NCBI RefSeq assembly: GCF_029813775.1 | Contig: NZ_JARVKW010000008.1 | Location: forward strand, 62,001 to 126,000 | Length of the DNA: 64,000 bases | Source of the DNA: Streptomyces sp. DH24 | GTDB taxonomy: Bacteria > Actinomycetota > Actinomycetes > Streptomycetales > Streptomycetaceae | Direction: 5' to 3' | In this document: positions 9,287 through 19,330 of the stretch, in pieces | Position numbering within the stretch: the stretch's first letter is position 1 | How the letters are laid out: each line of letters opens with the position of its first letter | The notes under the pieces: model-generated | What the model was told of the DNA's origin: nothing | What the model saw: only the letters and a program-made list of their open reading frames with translations | The model's database searches: none | Made by a program: the position numbers and the translations under genes

Positions 9287-11551
9287 TCAGGAAAATCGCC
9301 TCAGACGCAGGCTGTTCGTCACCACGAAAACCGACGAGAACGCCATCGCGGCACCCGCGATCATCGGGTTCAGCAGTCCGGCGGCGGCCAGCGGCAGCGC
9401 GGCCACGTTGTAACCGAAGGCCCACACCAGATTGCCCTTGATCGTGCCCAGCGTCCGCCGTGACAGCCGGATCGCGTCCGCGGCCACCCTGAGGTCCCCG
9501 CGCACCAGCGTCAGATCGCCCGCCTCGATCGCCGCGTCCGTCCCGGTGCCCATCGCCAGTCCCAGGTCGGCGGCGGCGAGCGCGGCGGCGTCGTTGACCC
9601 CGTCACCGACCATGGCCACCGTCCGCCCCTCGGCCTGCAGCCGCCGTACGACGTCGACCTTGTCCTCGGGCAGCACCTCGGCGATCACCTCGTCGATGCC
9701 CACGGTGTGGGCGACGGACTCGGCGACCGCCCGGTTGTCCCCGGTCAGCAGGACCGGCGTGAGCCCCAGGGCGCGCAGCTCGCGCACCGCCTCGGCGCTG
9801 GTCTCCTTCACGGCGTCCGCGACGGCCAGCACGCCGCGCGCCGCGCCGTCCCAGCCGACGACGACCGCCGTGCGCCCGTCGCGCTCGGCCGCCGCACGCG
9901 CGCGTGCGAGGCCGTCGGGCAACTCGTCGAAGAGGCGGCCCACCGCCACCTCGTGGCCCTCCACGCGTGCCCGTACGCCCCTGCCGGGCACGTTCTCGAA
10001 GCGCTCCACCCCGGGCAGCGGGCCGATCCGCTCCCGCGCCCCGGCGGCGACCGCCCGGGCCACGGGATGCTCGGAGGCGTCCTCGACGGCGCCCGCGAGC
10101 CGCAGCACCCGCTCCTCGTCGGCGCCGTCGGCGACGTGCACCTCCTGGAGCGTCATGCGGCCGGTGGTGACCGTGCCCGTCTTGTCCAGGACGACCGTGT
10201 CGACGCGGCGGGTGGACTCCAGGACCTCCGGGCCCTTGATGAGGATGCCGAGCTGGGCGCCGCGCCCGGTGCCGACCATCAGCGCGGTCGGCGTGGCCAG
10301 GCCCAGCGCGCACGGGCAGGCGATGATCAGGACGGCGACGGCCGCGGTGAACGCCGCGACGGTGTCCCCGGTGGTGCCCAGCCAGCCGCCGAAGGTGCCC
10401 GCCGCGATGAGCAGCACCACGGGCACGAAGACCGCGGAGATCCGGTCGGCGAGCCGCTGCACCTCGGCCTTGCCGTTCTGCGCGTCCTCGACCAGCTTCG
10501 CCATCCGGGCGAGCTGGGTGCCGGCGCCGACCCGCGTGGCCCGCACGACCAGCAGCCCGCCGGCGTTGACGGTCGCCCCGGCGACCGTGTCGCCGACGGT
10601 GACGTCCACCGGCACCGACTCGCCGGTCAGCATCGAGGCGTCCACGGCGGAGGCGCCCTCGACGACGGTGCCGTCGGTGGCGATCTTCTCGCCGGGCCGT
10701 ACGACGAACCGGTCACCGACGGCCAGCCGCCCGACCGGGACGCGCACCTCGGTGCCGTCCCGCAGGACGGCCACGTCCTTGGCGCCCAGCTCCATGAGCG
10801 CCCTGAGCGCCGCTCCCGCGCGCCGCTTGGAGCGGGCCTCCAGGTGGCGGCCGAGCAGGATGAACGTGGTGACCCCGGCGGCGACCTCCAGGTAGATCGC
10901 GGAGGCGCCGTCCATGCGGGAGACGGTCAGGGCGAAGCCGTCGCGCATGCCGGGCCGGCCCGCGTCGCCGAGGAACAGCGCCCACAGGGACCAGCCGAAC
11001 GCGGCGAGCGTGCCGACCGAGACCAGCGTGTCCATGGTGGCCGCGCCGTGCCGGACGTTCGTCCAGGCGGCGCGGTGGAACGGCAGGCCGCCCCAGACGA
11101 CGACGGGCGCGGCGAGGGTGAGCGCGAGCCACTGCCAGTTGTCGAACTGCAGGGCCGGGACCATCGACAGCGCGACGACGGGGACGGCGAGGGCGGCGCA
11201 GACGGTGAGGCGCAGGCGGAGCGCGTCCGCCCCGGGGTCCTCCTCGGCGGCGGGGAGCTCCTGCCGCTCGGGCTCCGGCGGCGGTTCCTCGGCGGTGTAG
11301 CCGGTCTTCACGACCGTGGCGATCAGGTCGGCGACCTCGACGCCCGCCGGATAGGCGACCCTGGCCTTCTCCGTGGCGTAGTTCACCGTGGCGGTCACGC
11401 CGTCCATGCGGTTGAGCTTCTTCTCGACGCGGGCCGCGCAGGAGGCGCAGGTCATCCCGCCGATGCGCAGTTCGACCTCGGAGCGCTCCGGGGGCGGGTC
11501 GGCAGGGGCTCCCGCGGCGGTGCTCGGGGTTCTCTCGGTGGTGCTGGTCAT
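9287..11551 (-). CDS. copA: Copper-exporting P1B-type ATPase
   Basis: 754-aa Cu(I)-exporting P-type ATPase in the cytoplasmic membrane. An N-terminal HMA metal-binding domain has Cys35 and Cys38 (GMTCASC). The transmembrane metal site CPC is at 412-414, the actuator TGES follows [11 protein letters not shown], the phosphorylated Asp456 lies in DKTGT, and the SEHPVA and [10 protein letters not shown] motifs are present. The last helix carries [17 protein letters not shown], the P1B-1 signature. Lies 122 bp downstream of copZ on the same strand, so probably one transcript from the CsoR-controlled promoter. Confidence 0.95.
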   Translation of the reverse strand: MTSTTERTPSTAAGAPADPPPERSEVELRIGGMTCASCAARVEKKLNRMDGVTATVNYATEKARVAYPAGVEVADLIATVVKTGYTAEEPPPEPERQELPAAEEDPGADALRLRLTVCAALAVPVVALSMVPALQFDNWQWLALTLAAPVVVWGGLPFHRAAWTNVRHGAATMDTLVSVGTLAAFGWSLWALFLGDAGRPGMRDGFALTVSRMDGASAIYLEVAAGVTTFILLGRHLEARSKRRAGAALRALMELGAKDVAVLRDGTEVRVPVGRLAVGDRFVVRPGEKIATDGTVVEGASAVDASMLTGESVPVDVTVGDTVAGATVNAGGLLVVRATRVGAGTQLARMAKLVEDAQNGKAEVQRLADRISAVFVPVVLLIAAGTFGGWLGTTGDTVAAFTAAVAVLIIACPCALGLATPTALMVGTGRGAQLGILIKGPEVLESTRRVDTVVLDKTGTVTTGRMTLQEVHVADGADEERVLRLAGAVEDASEHPVARAVAAGARERIGPLPGVERFENVPGRGVRARVEGHEVAVGRLFDELPDGLARARAAAERDGRTAVVVGWDGAARGVLAVADAVKETSAEAVRELRALGLTPVLLTGDNRAVAESVAHTVGIDEVIAEVLPEDKVDVVRRLQAEGRTVAMVGDGVNDAAALAAADLGLAMGTGTDAAIEAGDLTLVRGDLRVAADAIRLSRRTLGTIKGNLVWAFGYNVAALPLAAAGLLNPMIAGAAMAFSSVFVVTNSLRLRRFS

Positions 11552-11673
11552 GTCCGGACTCCAGACGACGGACCGGGCCGTGCGGAGCCAGTATGAACTG
11601 GCCGGTGCGTCCCGGTCCGGGTGGGTGGTGCTGCCTGCGGCCGGGGCCGCGGGCGCGTCCGTCGCCGGACGGG

Positions 11674-11913
11674 TCAGGCCTTGCCGACGAGCTCGTAGCC
11701 CGCCTCGTCCACGGCGGCGCGGACCGCCGCGTCGTCCAGCGGGGAGTCGGAGACGACGGTGACCTCGCCGGCGGCGGCGACGGCCTTGACCGAGCGCACG
11801 CCGGGGATCTCGGAGATCTCGGCGGAGACGGAGCCCTCGCAGTGGCCACAGCTCATTCCGGTCACCTTGTAGACGGCGGTGACGGAACCCGGGGTGTCGG
11901 TCTGGGCGGTCAT
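11674..11913 (-). CDS. copZ: CopZ-like copper chaperone
   Basis: 79-aa soluble HMA-domain protein that carries Cu(I) to CopA. The metal site is GMSCGHC (Cys22, Cys25). The frame extends upstream, but ATG at 11913 is preferred because GAGGAG lies 6-11 nt upstream and the family starts with MTAQT-like sequence. First gene of the copZ-copA unit; a CsoR-type operator lies 87 bp upstream. Confidence 0.93.
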   Translation of the reverse strand: MTAQTDTPGSVTAVYKVTGMSCGHCEGSVSAEISEIPGVRSVKAVAAAGEVTVVSDSPLDDAAVRAAVDEAGYELVGKA

Positions 11914-11999
11914 GTCGTTACTCCTCGTCGAGGCGTATGGGGGCATATGGGGCCGACGGGGACCGAACGGGTCCGTGTGTCGCCCACGGCACCCACTGT

Positions 12000-12016
12000 A
12001 TACCCCTAGGGGGTAT
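12000..12016. promoter_or_regulatory. CsoR-type copper operator
   Basis: Perfect 17-bp palindrome ATACCCCTAGGGGGTAT, matching the G/C-tract operator (TACCC...GGGTA) of actinobacterial CsoR copper sensors. It precedes copZ-copA by 87 bp and touches the stop codon of the TetR gene. No csoR gene lies in the window, so the repressor acts in trans. Confidence 0.85.
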
Positions 12017-12690
12017 TAATCAAAGGCCGGCCCGTCCGCGTCGACCAGTGGTCTCAGGTACCGCAGCAGGACGTTCTTCAACTCCCGTACGTACGCCTCC
12101 CGCTCGGCGCCCTCGTGGCTCAGGACCAGTTCCAGGCCGGCCTTGTAGATGCCGAGGCAGACGTGCGCGGTGCGGGTGACGTCGGCCGCGGGGGCGCCCG
12201 GCAGGAGCGAGGAGATCAGCGTCTCGACGCGCGACAGCAGCGTCACGTGCAGGGCGTCGTGCTCCTCGGCGATGCGGCCCGGGATGTCGGGGCCGTGCAT
12301 CAGGGCGAAGAACACCGGATGGCGGCAGTTGAAGTCGATGAACCGGTCGACCGCCGCGCCCACGGCCTCCTCCAGCGGTGTCGCGGGGTCCACCGGGGCG
12401 AGCGCCTCGCCGTACGTCTCCCGCATCTGGTGCATGAGCCGCTCGCCCAGCTCGATCGCGATGGCCTCCTTGTTCGGGAAGAACTGGTAGAGCGTGCCCG
12501 GCGAGACGCCCGCCTCGCGGGCGATGGCGTTGGTGCTCGCGGCCGTGTACCCGGTCGTGCAGAAGACGGACGCGGCGGCCTCCAGCAGTTGGGCGACGCG
12601 GCGCTCGCCGCGGGCCTGGCGGCGGCGCGGCCTGGCCTCGGCCGGCTGCTCCCCGCCGGGCCTCTCGGTGGTCTCGGGGTTCTCGGGCAC
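12016..12690 (-). CDS. TetR-family transcriptional regulator
   Basis: 224-aa TetR repressor. The helix-turn-helix lies at about residues 45-70 (AIAREAGVSPGTLYQFFPNKEAI), followed by a helical ligand domain. GTG at 12690 gives MPENPETTERPG and a basic N-terminal arm; only a weak GGGGA precedes it. It is divergent from the MMPL exporter with a 187-bp gap holding paired inverted repeats, so it most likely represses the exporter and itself. The stop codon overlaps the copper operator by one base, but no functional link to copper is implied. Confidence 0.88.
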   Translation of the reverse strand: MPENPETTERPGGEQPAEARPRRRQARGERRVAQLLEAAASVFCTTGYTAASTNAIAREAGVSPGTLYQFFPNKEAIAIELGERLMHQMRETYGEALAPVDPATPLEEAVGAAVDRFIDFNCRHPVFFALMHGPDIPGRIAEEHDALHVTLLSRVETLISSLLPGAPAADVTRTAHVCLGIYKAGLELVLSHEGAEREAYVRELKNVLLRYLRPLVDADGPAFD

Positions 12691-12723
12691 GCGGTTATCC
12701 CCAGCTCGTCGAACGCGATTGAC

Positions 12724-12776
12724 AAACACGAGCGCCCGCTCGCATTCTAGGGAAACGCGAGCGATCTCTCGTGTTT
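12724..12776. promoter_or_regulatory. Nested inverted repeats, probable TetR operators
   Basis: Outer dyad AAACACGAG (12724-12732) and CTCGTGTTT (12768-12776). Inside are CGAGCG-CC-CGCTCG (12729-12742) and CGAG-N6-CTCG (12758-12771). The shared half-site CGAG(C)G, repeated four times in the divergent gap, fits a TetR dimer pair binding both promoters. Confidence 0.65.
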
Positions 12777-12877
12777 GCCAGTCTATGGCAATGGCAGATC
12801 CATGCCGCCTGCCTGCGCGAAGGCGTCGGGCACGGTCCGGTTCACGATGGATTTCACGGTGAAGGGGACACCGCGGG

Positions 12878-15097
12878 ATGACCGAAGTCAACAAGCCGCC
12901 GGGGGTCGGAGGCTGGACCCGATTCGTGACCGCCCGCCCACGACTGTCGCTGCTCGCGGCCCTCGTGCTCACCGTGCTCGCCGTGCTGGCCGGCAGCGGG
13001 GTCGCCGACCGGCTCGGCAGCGGCGGCTGGGAGGACCCGGCCGCCGAGTCCACCTACGCGACCAAGGCGCTGGAGCGCGAGTTCCCCGGCTCCCAGCCCA
13101 ACCTCCTGCTCCTCGTCGACGCGGGCGCCGCCTCGGTCGACGACCCGGCCGTCGCCGCCGAGGCCGAGCGGCTCGCCGCCCGCCTGGCCGGTGAGCGGGG
13201 CGTCACGGGCGTCGGCTCCTACTGGCAGTCGGGCGCGCCCGCCCTGCGCGCGAAGGACGGACACCAGGCGCTGATAGCCGCCCGCATCACCGGCGACGAG
13301 AGCGCGGCGGGCGACACCCTCGACCGCATCGCACCCCGTTACCGGGGCGCGCACGGCGCGGTGGAGGTGACGATCGGCGGCCCGGTCGCCGTCCGGCACG
13401 AGATGCAGACGATCATCCAGGAGGACCTGACCCGCGCCGAACTCATCGCCCTGCCGGTCACGCTCGTGCTGCTGGTCATGGTCTTCGGCAGCGCCGTCGC
13501 CGCCCTGCTGCCGCTCGGCATCGGCATCGTCGCCATCCTCGGCACCAACGCGCTGCTGCGCGGCCTCACCGAACTGACCGACGTGTCGGTCTTCGCCCTG
13601 AACCTGACGACGGCCCTCGGCCTGGGCCTCGCCATCGACTACGCCCTGTTCATCGTCCGCCGCTTCCGTGAGGAACTGTCCGGCGGGGCCGAGCCGTTGA
13701 CGGCCGTGGCCACCACCCTGCGCACGGCGGGGCGCACGGTCCTGTTCTCCGCCCTCACCGTGGCGGTGTCGCTGGCGGCCATGCTGCTCTTCCCGCAGTA
13801 CTTCCTGCGCTCCTTCGCCTACGCCGGGATCGCCGTGGTGCTGCTGGCCGCCGCGGCCGCCCTGATCCTGCTGCCGGCCGCGCTGATCCTGCTCGGCCAC
13901 CGCGTCAACTCCCTGGACCTGCGCCGCCTGTTCCGCCGGGGCCGGCCCGAGCGCTCCGGTCCCGCCGAGGAGGGCAGGGGCTGGGCGCGCACGGCGACGC
14001 TGGTCATGCGCCGCGCCCCGTTCTTCGCCCTGGGCACCACCGCCGTCCTCGTCCTGCTCGGACTGCCCTTCCTGGGCGTGAGGTTCGGCACCGCGGACGA
14101 CCGCCAGCTGCCCGCGAGCGCCGAGTCGCACGTCGTGCAGCAGCACATCCGCGACGGCTTCCCGGGCAACCCGGGCGGCGGCCTCGAAGTCCTCGCCGAG
14201 GGCCGTGCCACCGAGGCCCAGTACGCCGCCTACAAGGAGCGGATCGCCGCCCTGCCCGGCGTGCGGAGCGTGGCGGGCCCGCTGGTCGAGGGCGACTCCG
14301 CCTACTTCACGGTGCTCCCGAGGGGCGAGGCCGTCGACGAACCCGCCCAGGCCCTGGTCGGCGAACTGCGCGCCACGAAGGCCCCCTTCGGCACCCGGGT
14401 GACCGGCACGGCGGCCGTGCTGGTCGACTCCAAGGACGCCATCGGCGAGCGCCTCCCGTGGGCGGCCCTCTTCATCACGGTCGTCACCCTGTTCCTGGTC
14501 TTCCTCCTGACCGGCAGCGTGCTCATACCCGTCCAGGCGGTGCTGCTCAACGCGCTCAGCCTGACGGCGATGTTCGGGGCGGTCGTGTGGGTCTTCCAGG
14601 ACGGCCACCTGTCCGGCCTGCTCGGCTTCACCAGCCCCGGTTCCATAGAGACGACCCTCCCGGTCCTGATGTTCTGCGTGGCCTTCGGCCTCTCCATGGA
14701 CTACGGCGTGTTCCTGCTGTCCCGCATCAAGGAGGAGTACGACCACAGTGGCGACCACGAGCAGGCGGTCCGGCACGGCGTGCGGCGCACGGGCGGGCTG
14801 ATCACCGCCGCCGCCGTCATCCTCGCGGTGGTGATGGTCGCGATAGGAACCTCCCGCGTCACCAACACCAAGATGCTCGGCCTGGGCATCGCCCTGGCGG
14901 TCCTCATGGACGCGATGATCGTGCGCAGCCTGCTCGTGCCCGCGGTGATGCGCCTGACCGGCCGGGCGACCTGGTGGGCCCCGGCCCCGCTCCGGCGCTT
15001 CCACCGACGCTTCGGCCTGAGCGAGGCGGAGGCGGCCCCGGCGCCCGCGACCGAGGAGCCTGCACCGGCCCGGGACACGGTGGGGGCGCGGAGCTAG
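12878..15097 (+). CDS. MMPL/RND-family membrane exporter
   Basis: 739-aa RND-superfamily transporter of the MMPL type. After an N-terminal membrane helix (~15-40) there is an extracytoplasmic domain, a block of five or six helices containing [19 protein letters not shown], a second extracytoplasmic domain, and a second helix block with [19 protein letters not shown]. The Asp-Tyr pairs in those helices are the proton-relay residues of the family. Substrate unknown: lipids, hydrophobic antibiotics or siderophores are typical. Regulated by the divergent TetR gene, by position and operator layout. Confidence 0.9.
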   Translation: MTEVNKPPGVGGWTRFVTARPRLSLLAALVLTVLAVLAGSGVADRLGSGGWEDPAAESTYATKALEREFPGSQPNLLLLVDAGAASVDDPAVAAEAERLAARLAGERGVTGVGSYWQSGAPALRAKDGHQALIAARITGDESAAGDTLDRIAPRYRGAHGAVEVTIGGPVAVRHEMQTIIQEDLTRAELIALPVTLVLLVMVFGSAVAALLPLGIGIVAILGTNALLRGLTELTDVSVFALNLTTALGLGLAIDYALFIVRRFREELSGGAEPLTAVATTLRTAGRTVLFSALTVAVSLAAMLLFPQYFLRSFAYAGIAVVLLAAAAALILLPAALILLGHRVNSLDLRRLFRRGRPERSGPAEEGRGWARTATLVMRRAPFFALGTTAVLVLLGLPFLGVRFGTADDRQLPASAESHVVQQHIRDGFPGNPGGGLEVLAEGRATEAQYAAYKERIAALPGVRSVAGPLVEGDSAYFTVLPRGEAVDEPAQALVGELRATKAPFGTRVTGTAAVLVDSKDAIGERLPWAALFITVVTLFLVFLLTGSVLIPVQAVLLNALSLTAMFGAVVWVFQDGHLSGLLGFTSPGSIETTLPVLMFCVAFGLSMDYGVFLLSRIKEEYDHSGDHEQAVRHGVRRTGGLITAAAVILAVVMVAIGTSRVTNTKMLGLGIALAVLMDAMIVRSLLVPAVMRLTGRATWWAPAPLRRFHRRFGLSEAEAAPAPATEEPAPARDTVGARS

Positions 15098-15362
15098 GCC
15101 CTGTCGCCACCTTCCCGTCGTGGCCGGAAGGGCACCCCGGCGGCGTCGGGCGCGGGCTCTCGGCGTGCCCGGCGCAGGCCCCCGTACTCGGGCGGACACG
15201 GGTCCGCGCCCGGGGCGGGGGGAGTGCGGGCGGGGCATCGCCGCCGGGCAGGCGGCGAGGCGACCGGGGGCCCTGGTGCTCCGCCGTGCGGGAGATGATC
15301 GCGGAGGATGCGCGAGAGGGCCCGGCGAGGCGGCCCCGGCGATCACGGAAGGCGAGGCGGCG

Positions 15363-16406
15363 ATGCGGGCGGTGGTGTTCGAGCGGTTCGGTGGACCGGT
15401 CGAGGTGCGAAGCGTCGAGGATCCGGCACCCGCGGAGCACGGGGTGGTCGTGCGGGTCGAGGCGACCGGGCTGTGCCGCAGCGACTGGCACGGCTGGCAG
15501 GGACACGACCCGGACATCACGCTGCCGCACGTGCCGGGACACGAACTCGCCGGTGTGGTCGAGGCGGTGGGGACCCGGGTGACCGACTGGCGTGCGGGCG
15601 ACCGGGTCACCGTTCCGTTCGTCTGCGCCTGCGGGACCTGCCCGGCCTGCGCCGCCGGGGACCAGCAGGTGTGCGAGCGGCAGACCCAGCCCGGGTTCAC
15701 CCACTGGGGCTCCTTCGCGCAGTACGTCGCGCTCGACCGGGCCGACGTCAACCTCGTCGCCGTCCCCGACGGCATGTCGTTCGCGACGGCGGCCGGGCTC
15801 GGCTGCCGGTTCGCCACGGCGTTCCGCGCGGTCGTCCAGCAGGGCCGGGTCGCGGCGGGGGAGTGGGTCGCGGTGCACGGCTGCGGGGGCGTCGGCCTGT
15901 CCGCCGTGATGATCGCGGCCGCCGCCGGCGCGCGCGTCGTCGCCGTCGACGTGTCGCCGGGCGCCCTCGACCTGGCACGGAAGTTCGGCGCGGCGGACTG
16001 CGTGGACGCCTCCCGCACCGAGGACACGGCCTCTGCGGTGCGGGAACTGACCGGCGGCGGCGCCCACCTGTCCCTCGACGCCCTCGGCTCGCCCGTCACC
16101 TGCGCCGCCTCCGTCAACGGCCTGCGCCGCCGGGGCCGGCACGTCCAGGTCGGCCTGCTCCCCTCCCCGACCGGCACGACCCCGGTGCCCATGGCCCGCG
16201 CGGTCGCCCTGGAGCTGGAGCTGCTCGGCAGCCACGGCATGGCCGCGCACACCTACCCGCCGATGCTGGAACTGGTCCGGGCGGGCACGCTGCGCCCCGA
16301 CCTGCTGGTGACGTGGACGATCCCCCTGGACGCGGCCCCGGGCGCCCTGACCGCGATGGGGACGGCCCAGGGGGCGGGCGTGACGGTCATCGAACCCTGG
16401 AGCTGA
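15363..16406 (+). CDS. Zinc-dependent alcohol dehydrogenase-like oxidoreductase
   Basis: 347-aa medium-chain dehydrogenase. Catalytic zinc ligands are Cys38 and His60-Glu61 (GHE). The structural zinc knuckle is Cys90, Cys93, Cys96 and Cys104. The Rossmann motif GCGGVG binds NAD(P). ATG at 15363 gives the canonical [10 protein letters not shown] start; the frame is open further upstream but there it lies in non-coding sequence. The fold is that of ADH acting on primary or aromatic alcohols; actual substrate is unknown. Monocistronic with a strong bidirectional terminator downstream. Confidence 0.92.
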   Translation: MRAVVFERFGGPVEVRSVEDPAPAEHGVVVRVEATGLCRSDWHGWQGHDPDITLPHVPGHELAGVVEAVGTRVTDWRAGDRVTVPFVCACGTCPACAAGDQQVCERQTQPGFTHWGSFAQYVALDRADVNLVAVPDGMSFATAAGLGCRFATAFRAVVQQGRVAAGEWVAVHGCGGVGLSAVMIAAAAGARVVAVDVSPGALDLARKFGAADCVDASRTEDTASAVRELTGGGAHLSLDALGSPVTCAASVNGLRRRGRHVQVGLLPSPTGTTPVPMARAVALELELLGSHGMAAHTYPPMLELVRAGTLRPDLLVTWTIPLDAAPGALTAMGTAQGAGVTVIEPWS

Positions 16407-16426
16407 GCGGGCCGCGCCCGGACGAC

Positions 16427-16464
16427 GCCCGTGCTCCCCGTCCGTCCCCCGTCGGAGCACGGGC
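16427..16464. terminator. Bidirectional hairpin terminator
   Basis: Perfect 11-bp stem GCCCGTGCTCC (16427-16437) / GGAGCACGGGC (16454-16464) between the convergent alcohol dehydrogenase and HTH genes. Confidence 0.8.
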
Positions 16465-16484
16465 CCGCGTCACGGCCGACGGGG

Positions 16485-16685
16485 TCAGGTCTCCTCCCGA
16501 CCGCGGTTGCGTGGCCGGGACGCCACCCAGGCCCGGACTGTGTCCGCGTACCAGAAGGGCTTGCCGGCCTCGACCAGATCGGGCGGTGGGAGCAGCCCGT
16601 GCTTGCGGTACGAGCGGACGGTGTCCGGCTGGACGCGGATGTGTGCGGCGATCTCCTTGTAGGACCAGAGCCGTTGGTCGGTCAT
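16485..16685 (-). CDS. Small MerR/Xis-like helix-turn-helix protein
   Basis: 66-aa DNA-binding protein consisting of little more than a winged helix-turn-helix: WSYKEIAAHIRVQPDTVRSY (residues 7-26) then GLLPPPD and the wing PFWYADTVRAWVASRP. This is the MerR-like fold of BldC and phage excisionases without an effector domain. ATG at 16685 has GGGGAGG 8 nt upstream. Target genes unknown. Tandem TGTGACAC elements in its upstream region may be its own operator. Confidence 0.82.
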   Translation of the reverse strand: MTDQRLWSYKEIAAHIRVQPDTVRSYRKHGLLPPPDLVEAGKPFWYADTVRAWVASRPRNRGREET

Positions 16686-16848
16686 GAGTTGCACCTCCCC
16701 GCGCACACCGCGGCGGCGGCCGGGGACGGCCGCCGGGAGAGCCGGGTGCTGCGCTGGCGACAGAGCCTGTACCGGGCGAACGACGCAGCGTGACGACCGG
16801 TCAGCCCTCGTGCGCGGGTGTGACGGAGGAGTCGCGCGGGCGCGACAT

Positions 16849-16879
16849 GTGTGACACGAGGGAGGTGTTTGTGACACAA
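16849..16879. promoter_or_regulatory. Paired GTGT-G-ACAC dyads
   Basis: GTGTGACAC at 16849-16857 and TTGTGACACAA at 16869-16879; both are odd-centred palindromes with centres 21 bp apart (two helical turns). They lie ~165-190 bp upstream of the small HTH gene. Likely operator; binder unknown. Confidence 0.5.
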
Positions 16880-17051
16880 GTGGAGCAAAGGTATGTGTCG
16901 GTCTGACGGCATGGCGCGTTGACATCCCGGAGGTGGAGGGCCGGGGGCACCGAGGGAGAGGAGAGCGGGGGCGGGGAGTGAACCTGCGGCGGGTCGGGGG
17001 GGCGGAACGGAACAGGGAAAGCGGGTAAACGGCGATGCAACAACACGCAGC

Positions 17052-17116
17052 CCGGACATGTCTGGTCCGAATGTCCGGACAAAACATTGACAGTGCTCCC
17101 GCTGCGGGGCTAGAAA
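17052..17116 (+). promoter_or_regulatory. Probable regulated promoter of msdA
   Basis: TTGACA (17087-17092) and TAGAAA (17111-17116) with 18-bp spacing resemble an HrdB promoter. Just upstream are CCGGACATGTCTGG (17052-17065, one mismatch from palindromic) and the perfect palindrome TGTCCGGACA (17072-17081), a plausible operator pair. The resulting leader to msdA would be ~360 nt. The rest of the 16686-17480 gap has no gene I can support. Confidence 0.5.
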
Positions 17117-17480
17117 CCGGTGACAGCCGTACGACGCCGGTCGACAGCCGTGCGACGGCACAGAACGCCTCCGGCGCGGGAGCCCGCTTTCGCCCTGGCA
17201 GGAGCGAACCGCGAGCGACGACTCCCCGCCCGCCGCGGCCCCGCGCCGGAGGTCCCGCCGACCGAACGGATCCGGCCGTCCCGACGCCGCCGCCGACCCC
17301 CACATGTGTCTACGTGAGGGCCGAAACGGCAGACACTGTGTCGGGCGCGTCTCCCGCTCGGGACTGGTGGGATGTATCTGTGGCCGAGACCGCGACCCGA
17401 CCGTCGGCGGTCACGGCGCATGAGCTGTACGAACGGCACGTCTCCACCCGACGCCGCCATCTGCGAAGGAGTTCCCCGGC

Positions 17481-18983
17481 ATGACGAAGATCGTCAACCA
17501 CTGGATCGGCGGCAAGACCGTCGAAGGCGCATCGGGCAGCTACGGGCCGGTGACGAATCCGGCGACCGGTGAGGTCACCACGAAGGTCGCGTTCGCGTCG
17601 GTCGACGAGGTGGACGCCGCGGTCGCGGCGGCCAAGGAGGCGTTCGCGACGTGGGGCCAGTCGTCGCTGGCGCAGCGGACCTCGATCCTGTTCAAGTTCC
17701 GCGCGCTGCTGGACGCCCACCGCGACGAGATCGCCGAGCTGATCACCGCCGAGCACGGCAAGGTGCACTCCGACGCGCTCGGCGAGGTCGCGCGCGGCCT
17801 GGAGATCGTTGACCTGGCCTGCGGCATCAGCGTCCAGCTGAAGGGCGAGCTGTCCACGCAGGTCGCCAGCCGCGTGGACGTGTCCTCGATCCGGCAGCCG
17901 CTCGGCGTCGTCGCGGGCATCACCCCGTTCAACTTCCCGGCGATGGTGCCGATGTGGATGTTCCCCATCGCCATCGCCTGCGGCAACACCTTCGTGCTGA
18001 AGCCGAGCGAGAAGGACCCCTCGGCGTCCCTGAAGCTGGCCGAGCTGCTCGCCGAGGCGGGGCTGCCGGACGGCGTCTTCAACGTCGTGCACGGCGACAA
18101 GGTGGCCGTCGACCGTCTCCTGGAGCACCCGGACGTCAAGGCCGTGTCCTTCGTCGGCTCCACCCCGATCGCCCGCTACATCCACACCACCGCCTCGGCC
18201 AACGGCAAGCGCGTGCAGGCCCTCGGCGGCGCCAAGAACCACATGCTGGTCCTGCCGGACGCCGACCTGGACGCGGCGGCGGACGCCGCGGTGTCGGCGG
18301 CGTACGGCTCGGCGGGCGAGCGCTGCATGGCGATCTCGGCCGTGGTGGCCGTCGGCGCGATCGGCGACACCCTCGTGGAGAAGATCCGCGAGCGCGCCGA
18401 GAAGATCAAGATCGGCCCCGGCAACGACCCGGCGTCGGAGATGGGCCCCCTGATCACCGCCGCGCACCGCGACAAGGTGGCCTCCTACGTCACGGGCGCG
18501 GCGGCCGAGGGCGCCGAGGTGGTCCTGGACGGCACCGGCTACACCGTCGACGGCCACGAGAACGGCCACTGGATCGGCATCTCGCTGCTCGACAAGGTGC
18601 CGACCACGGCGAAGGCGTACCAGGACGAGATCTTCGGCCCGGTGCTGTGCGTGCTGCGCGCCGACACCTACGAGCAGGGCGTGGCGCTCATCAACGCCTC
18701 GCCGTTCGGCAACGGCACCGCGATCTTCACCCGGGACGGCGGCGCCGCCCGCCGCTTCCAGCTGGAGGTCGAGGCGGGCATGGTCGGCGTGAACGTGCCG
18801 ATCCCGGTGCCCGTCGGCTACCACTCCTTCGGTGGCTGGAAGGACTCGCTCTTCGGCGACCACCACATCTACGGCAACGACGGCACGCACTTCTACACCC
18901 GCGGCAAGGTCGTCACGACCCGCTGGCCGGACCCGGCCGACGCCCCGTCCGGCGTGGACCTGGGCTTCCCGCGCAACCACTGA
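17481..18983 (+). CDS. msdA: CoA-acylating methylmalonate-semialdehyde dehydrogenase
   Basis: 500-aa aldehyde dehydrogenase superfamily enzyme. It converts methylmalonate semialdehyde to propionyl-CoA in valine, thymine and inositol catabolism, thereby supplying extender-unit precursors for polyketides. The catalytic Cys282 is in GERCMA. The usual ELGGK glutamate region reads ALGGAKNH, with Asn where hydrolytic ALDHs have the general base, which is diagnostic for this CoA-dependent subfamily. The NAD-binding stretch NFPAMVPMWMFPIAIA is present. ATG at 17481 has GAAGGAG upstream. Long palindrome-bearing leader suggests regulation. Confidence 0.95.
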   Translation: MTKIVNHWIGGKTVEGASGSYGPVTNPATGEVTTKVAFASVDEVDAAVAAAKEAFATWGQSSLAQRTSILFKFRALLDAHRDEIAELITAEHGKVHSDALGEVARGLEIVDLACGISVQLKGELSTQVASRVDVSSIRQPLGVVAGITPFNFPAMVPMWMFPIAIACGNTFVLKPSEKDPSASLKLAELLAEAGLPDGVFNVVHGDKVAVDRLLEHPDVKAVSFVGSTPIARYIHTTASANGKRVQALGGAKNHMLVLPDADLDAAADAAVSAAYGSAGERCMAISAVVAVGAIGDTLVEKIRERAEKIKIGPGNDPASEMGPLITAAHRDKVASYVTGAAAEGAEVVLDGTGYTVDGHENGHWIGISLLDKVPTTAKAYQDEIFGPVLCVLRADTYEQGVALINASPFGNGTAIFTRDGGAARRFQLEVEAGMVGVNVPIPVPVGYHSFGGWKDSLFGDHHIYGNDGTHFYTRGKVVTTRWPDPADAPSGVDLGFPRNH

Positions 18984-18992
18984 GCCCCGCAC

Positions 18993-19026
18993 GGTGCCCC
19001 GCCCCTGCCGTCAGGGGCGGGGCACC
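18993..19026 (+). terminator. Strong hairpin terminator of msdA
   Basis: Perfect 15-bp stem, GGTGCCCCGCCCCTG (18993-19007) with CAGGGGCGGGGCACC (19012-19026) and a 4-nt loop, immediately after the msdA stop. Confidence 0.85.
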
Positions 19027-19033
19027 GCCGTGC

Positions 19034-19316
19034 TCAGCCCTGGCCGCCCTCCCGCTCGGTGGCCTTGCGGACCTCTTCGGTGAGGTCGCCGGTCCGGGCG
19101 GCGGGCGGAACCCGTATCTCCCGGGTGGCGCCGAACTTCTCGAAGTCCATGCTCACCTTCAGGGCGCCGAACTCCTGGACTATGCGCACCGGCAGGTCCC
19201 TGGGACCCACCCGGACGTCCATGGTGACCTTGTCGCCGCCGGTGCATCTGGGCGGCCCTGGTGTCCATCTCGACGTCGAACTCGTAGCCGTCGCCCCAGG
19301 AGTGCGTGCCGTCCAT
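19034..19316 (-). pseudogene. Truncated, frameshifted LppX/LprG-like lipoprotein remnant
   Basis: Two minus-strand frames together read like the C-terminal part of an actinobacterial lipoprotein. [19 protein letters not shown] is in one frame (to ~19240); then [17 protein letters not shown] and LTEEVRKA are in another, ending at 19034. No signal peptide, lipobox or ribosome-binding site precedes them. I read this as a relic with a 5' truncation and at least one frameshift near 19235. The family assignment (LppX/LprG-like) is from memory of the DLPVR...MDFEKFG pattern. Confidence 0.6.
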
Positions 19317-19330
19317 GGCGACGGGGATGA

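Noticed and set aside
12854..16252. 1132-residue minus-strand open frame opposite the MMPL exporter and alcohol dehydrogenase
   Set aside because: High-GC antisense shadow: Arg/Gly/Ala/Pro-rich, no domain, no start signals, and both opposite-strand genes are well supported.
17035..17484. 149-residue plus-strand frame before msdA
   Set aside because: Arg/Pro/Thr-rich, overlaps promoter-like and palindromic elements, and its end overlaps the msdA start without a good ribosome-binding site.
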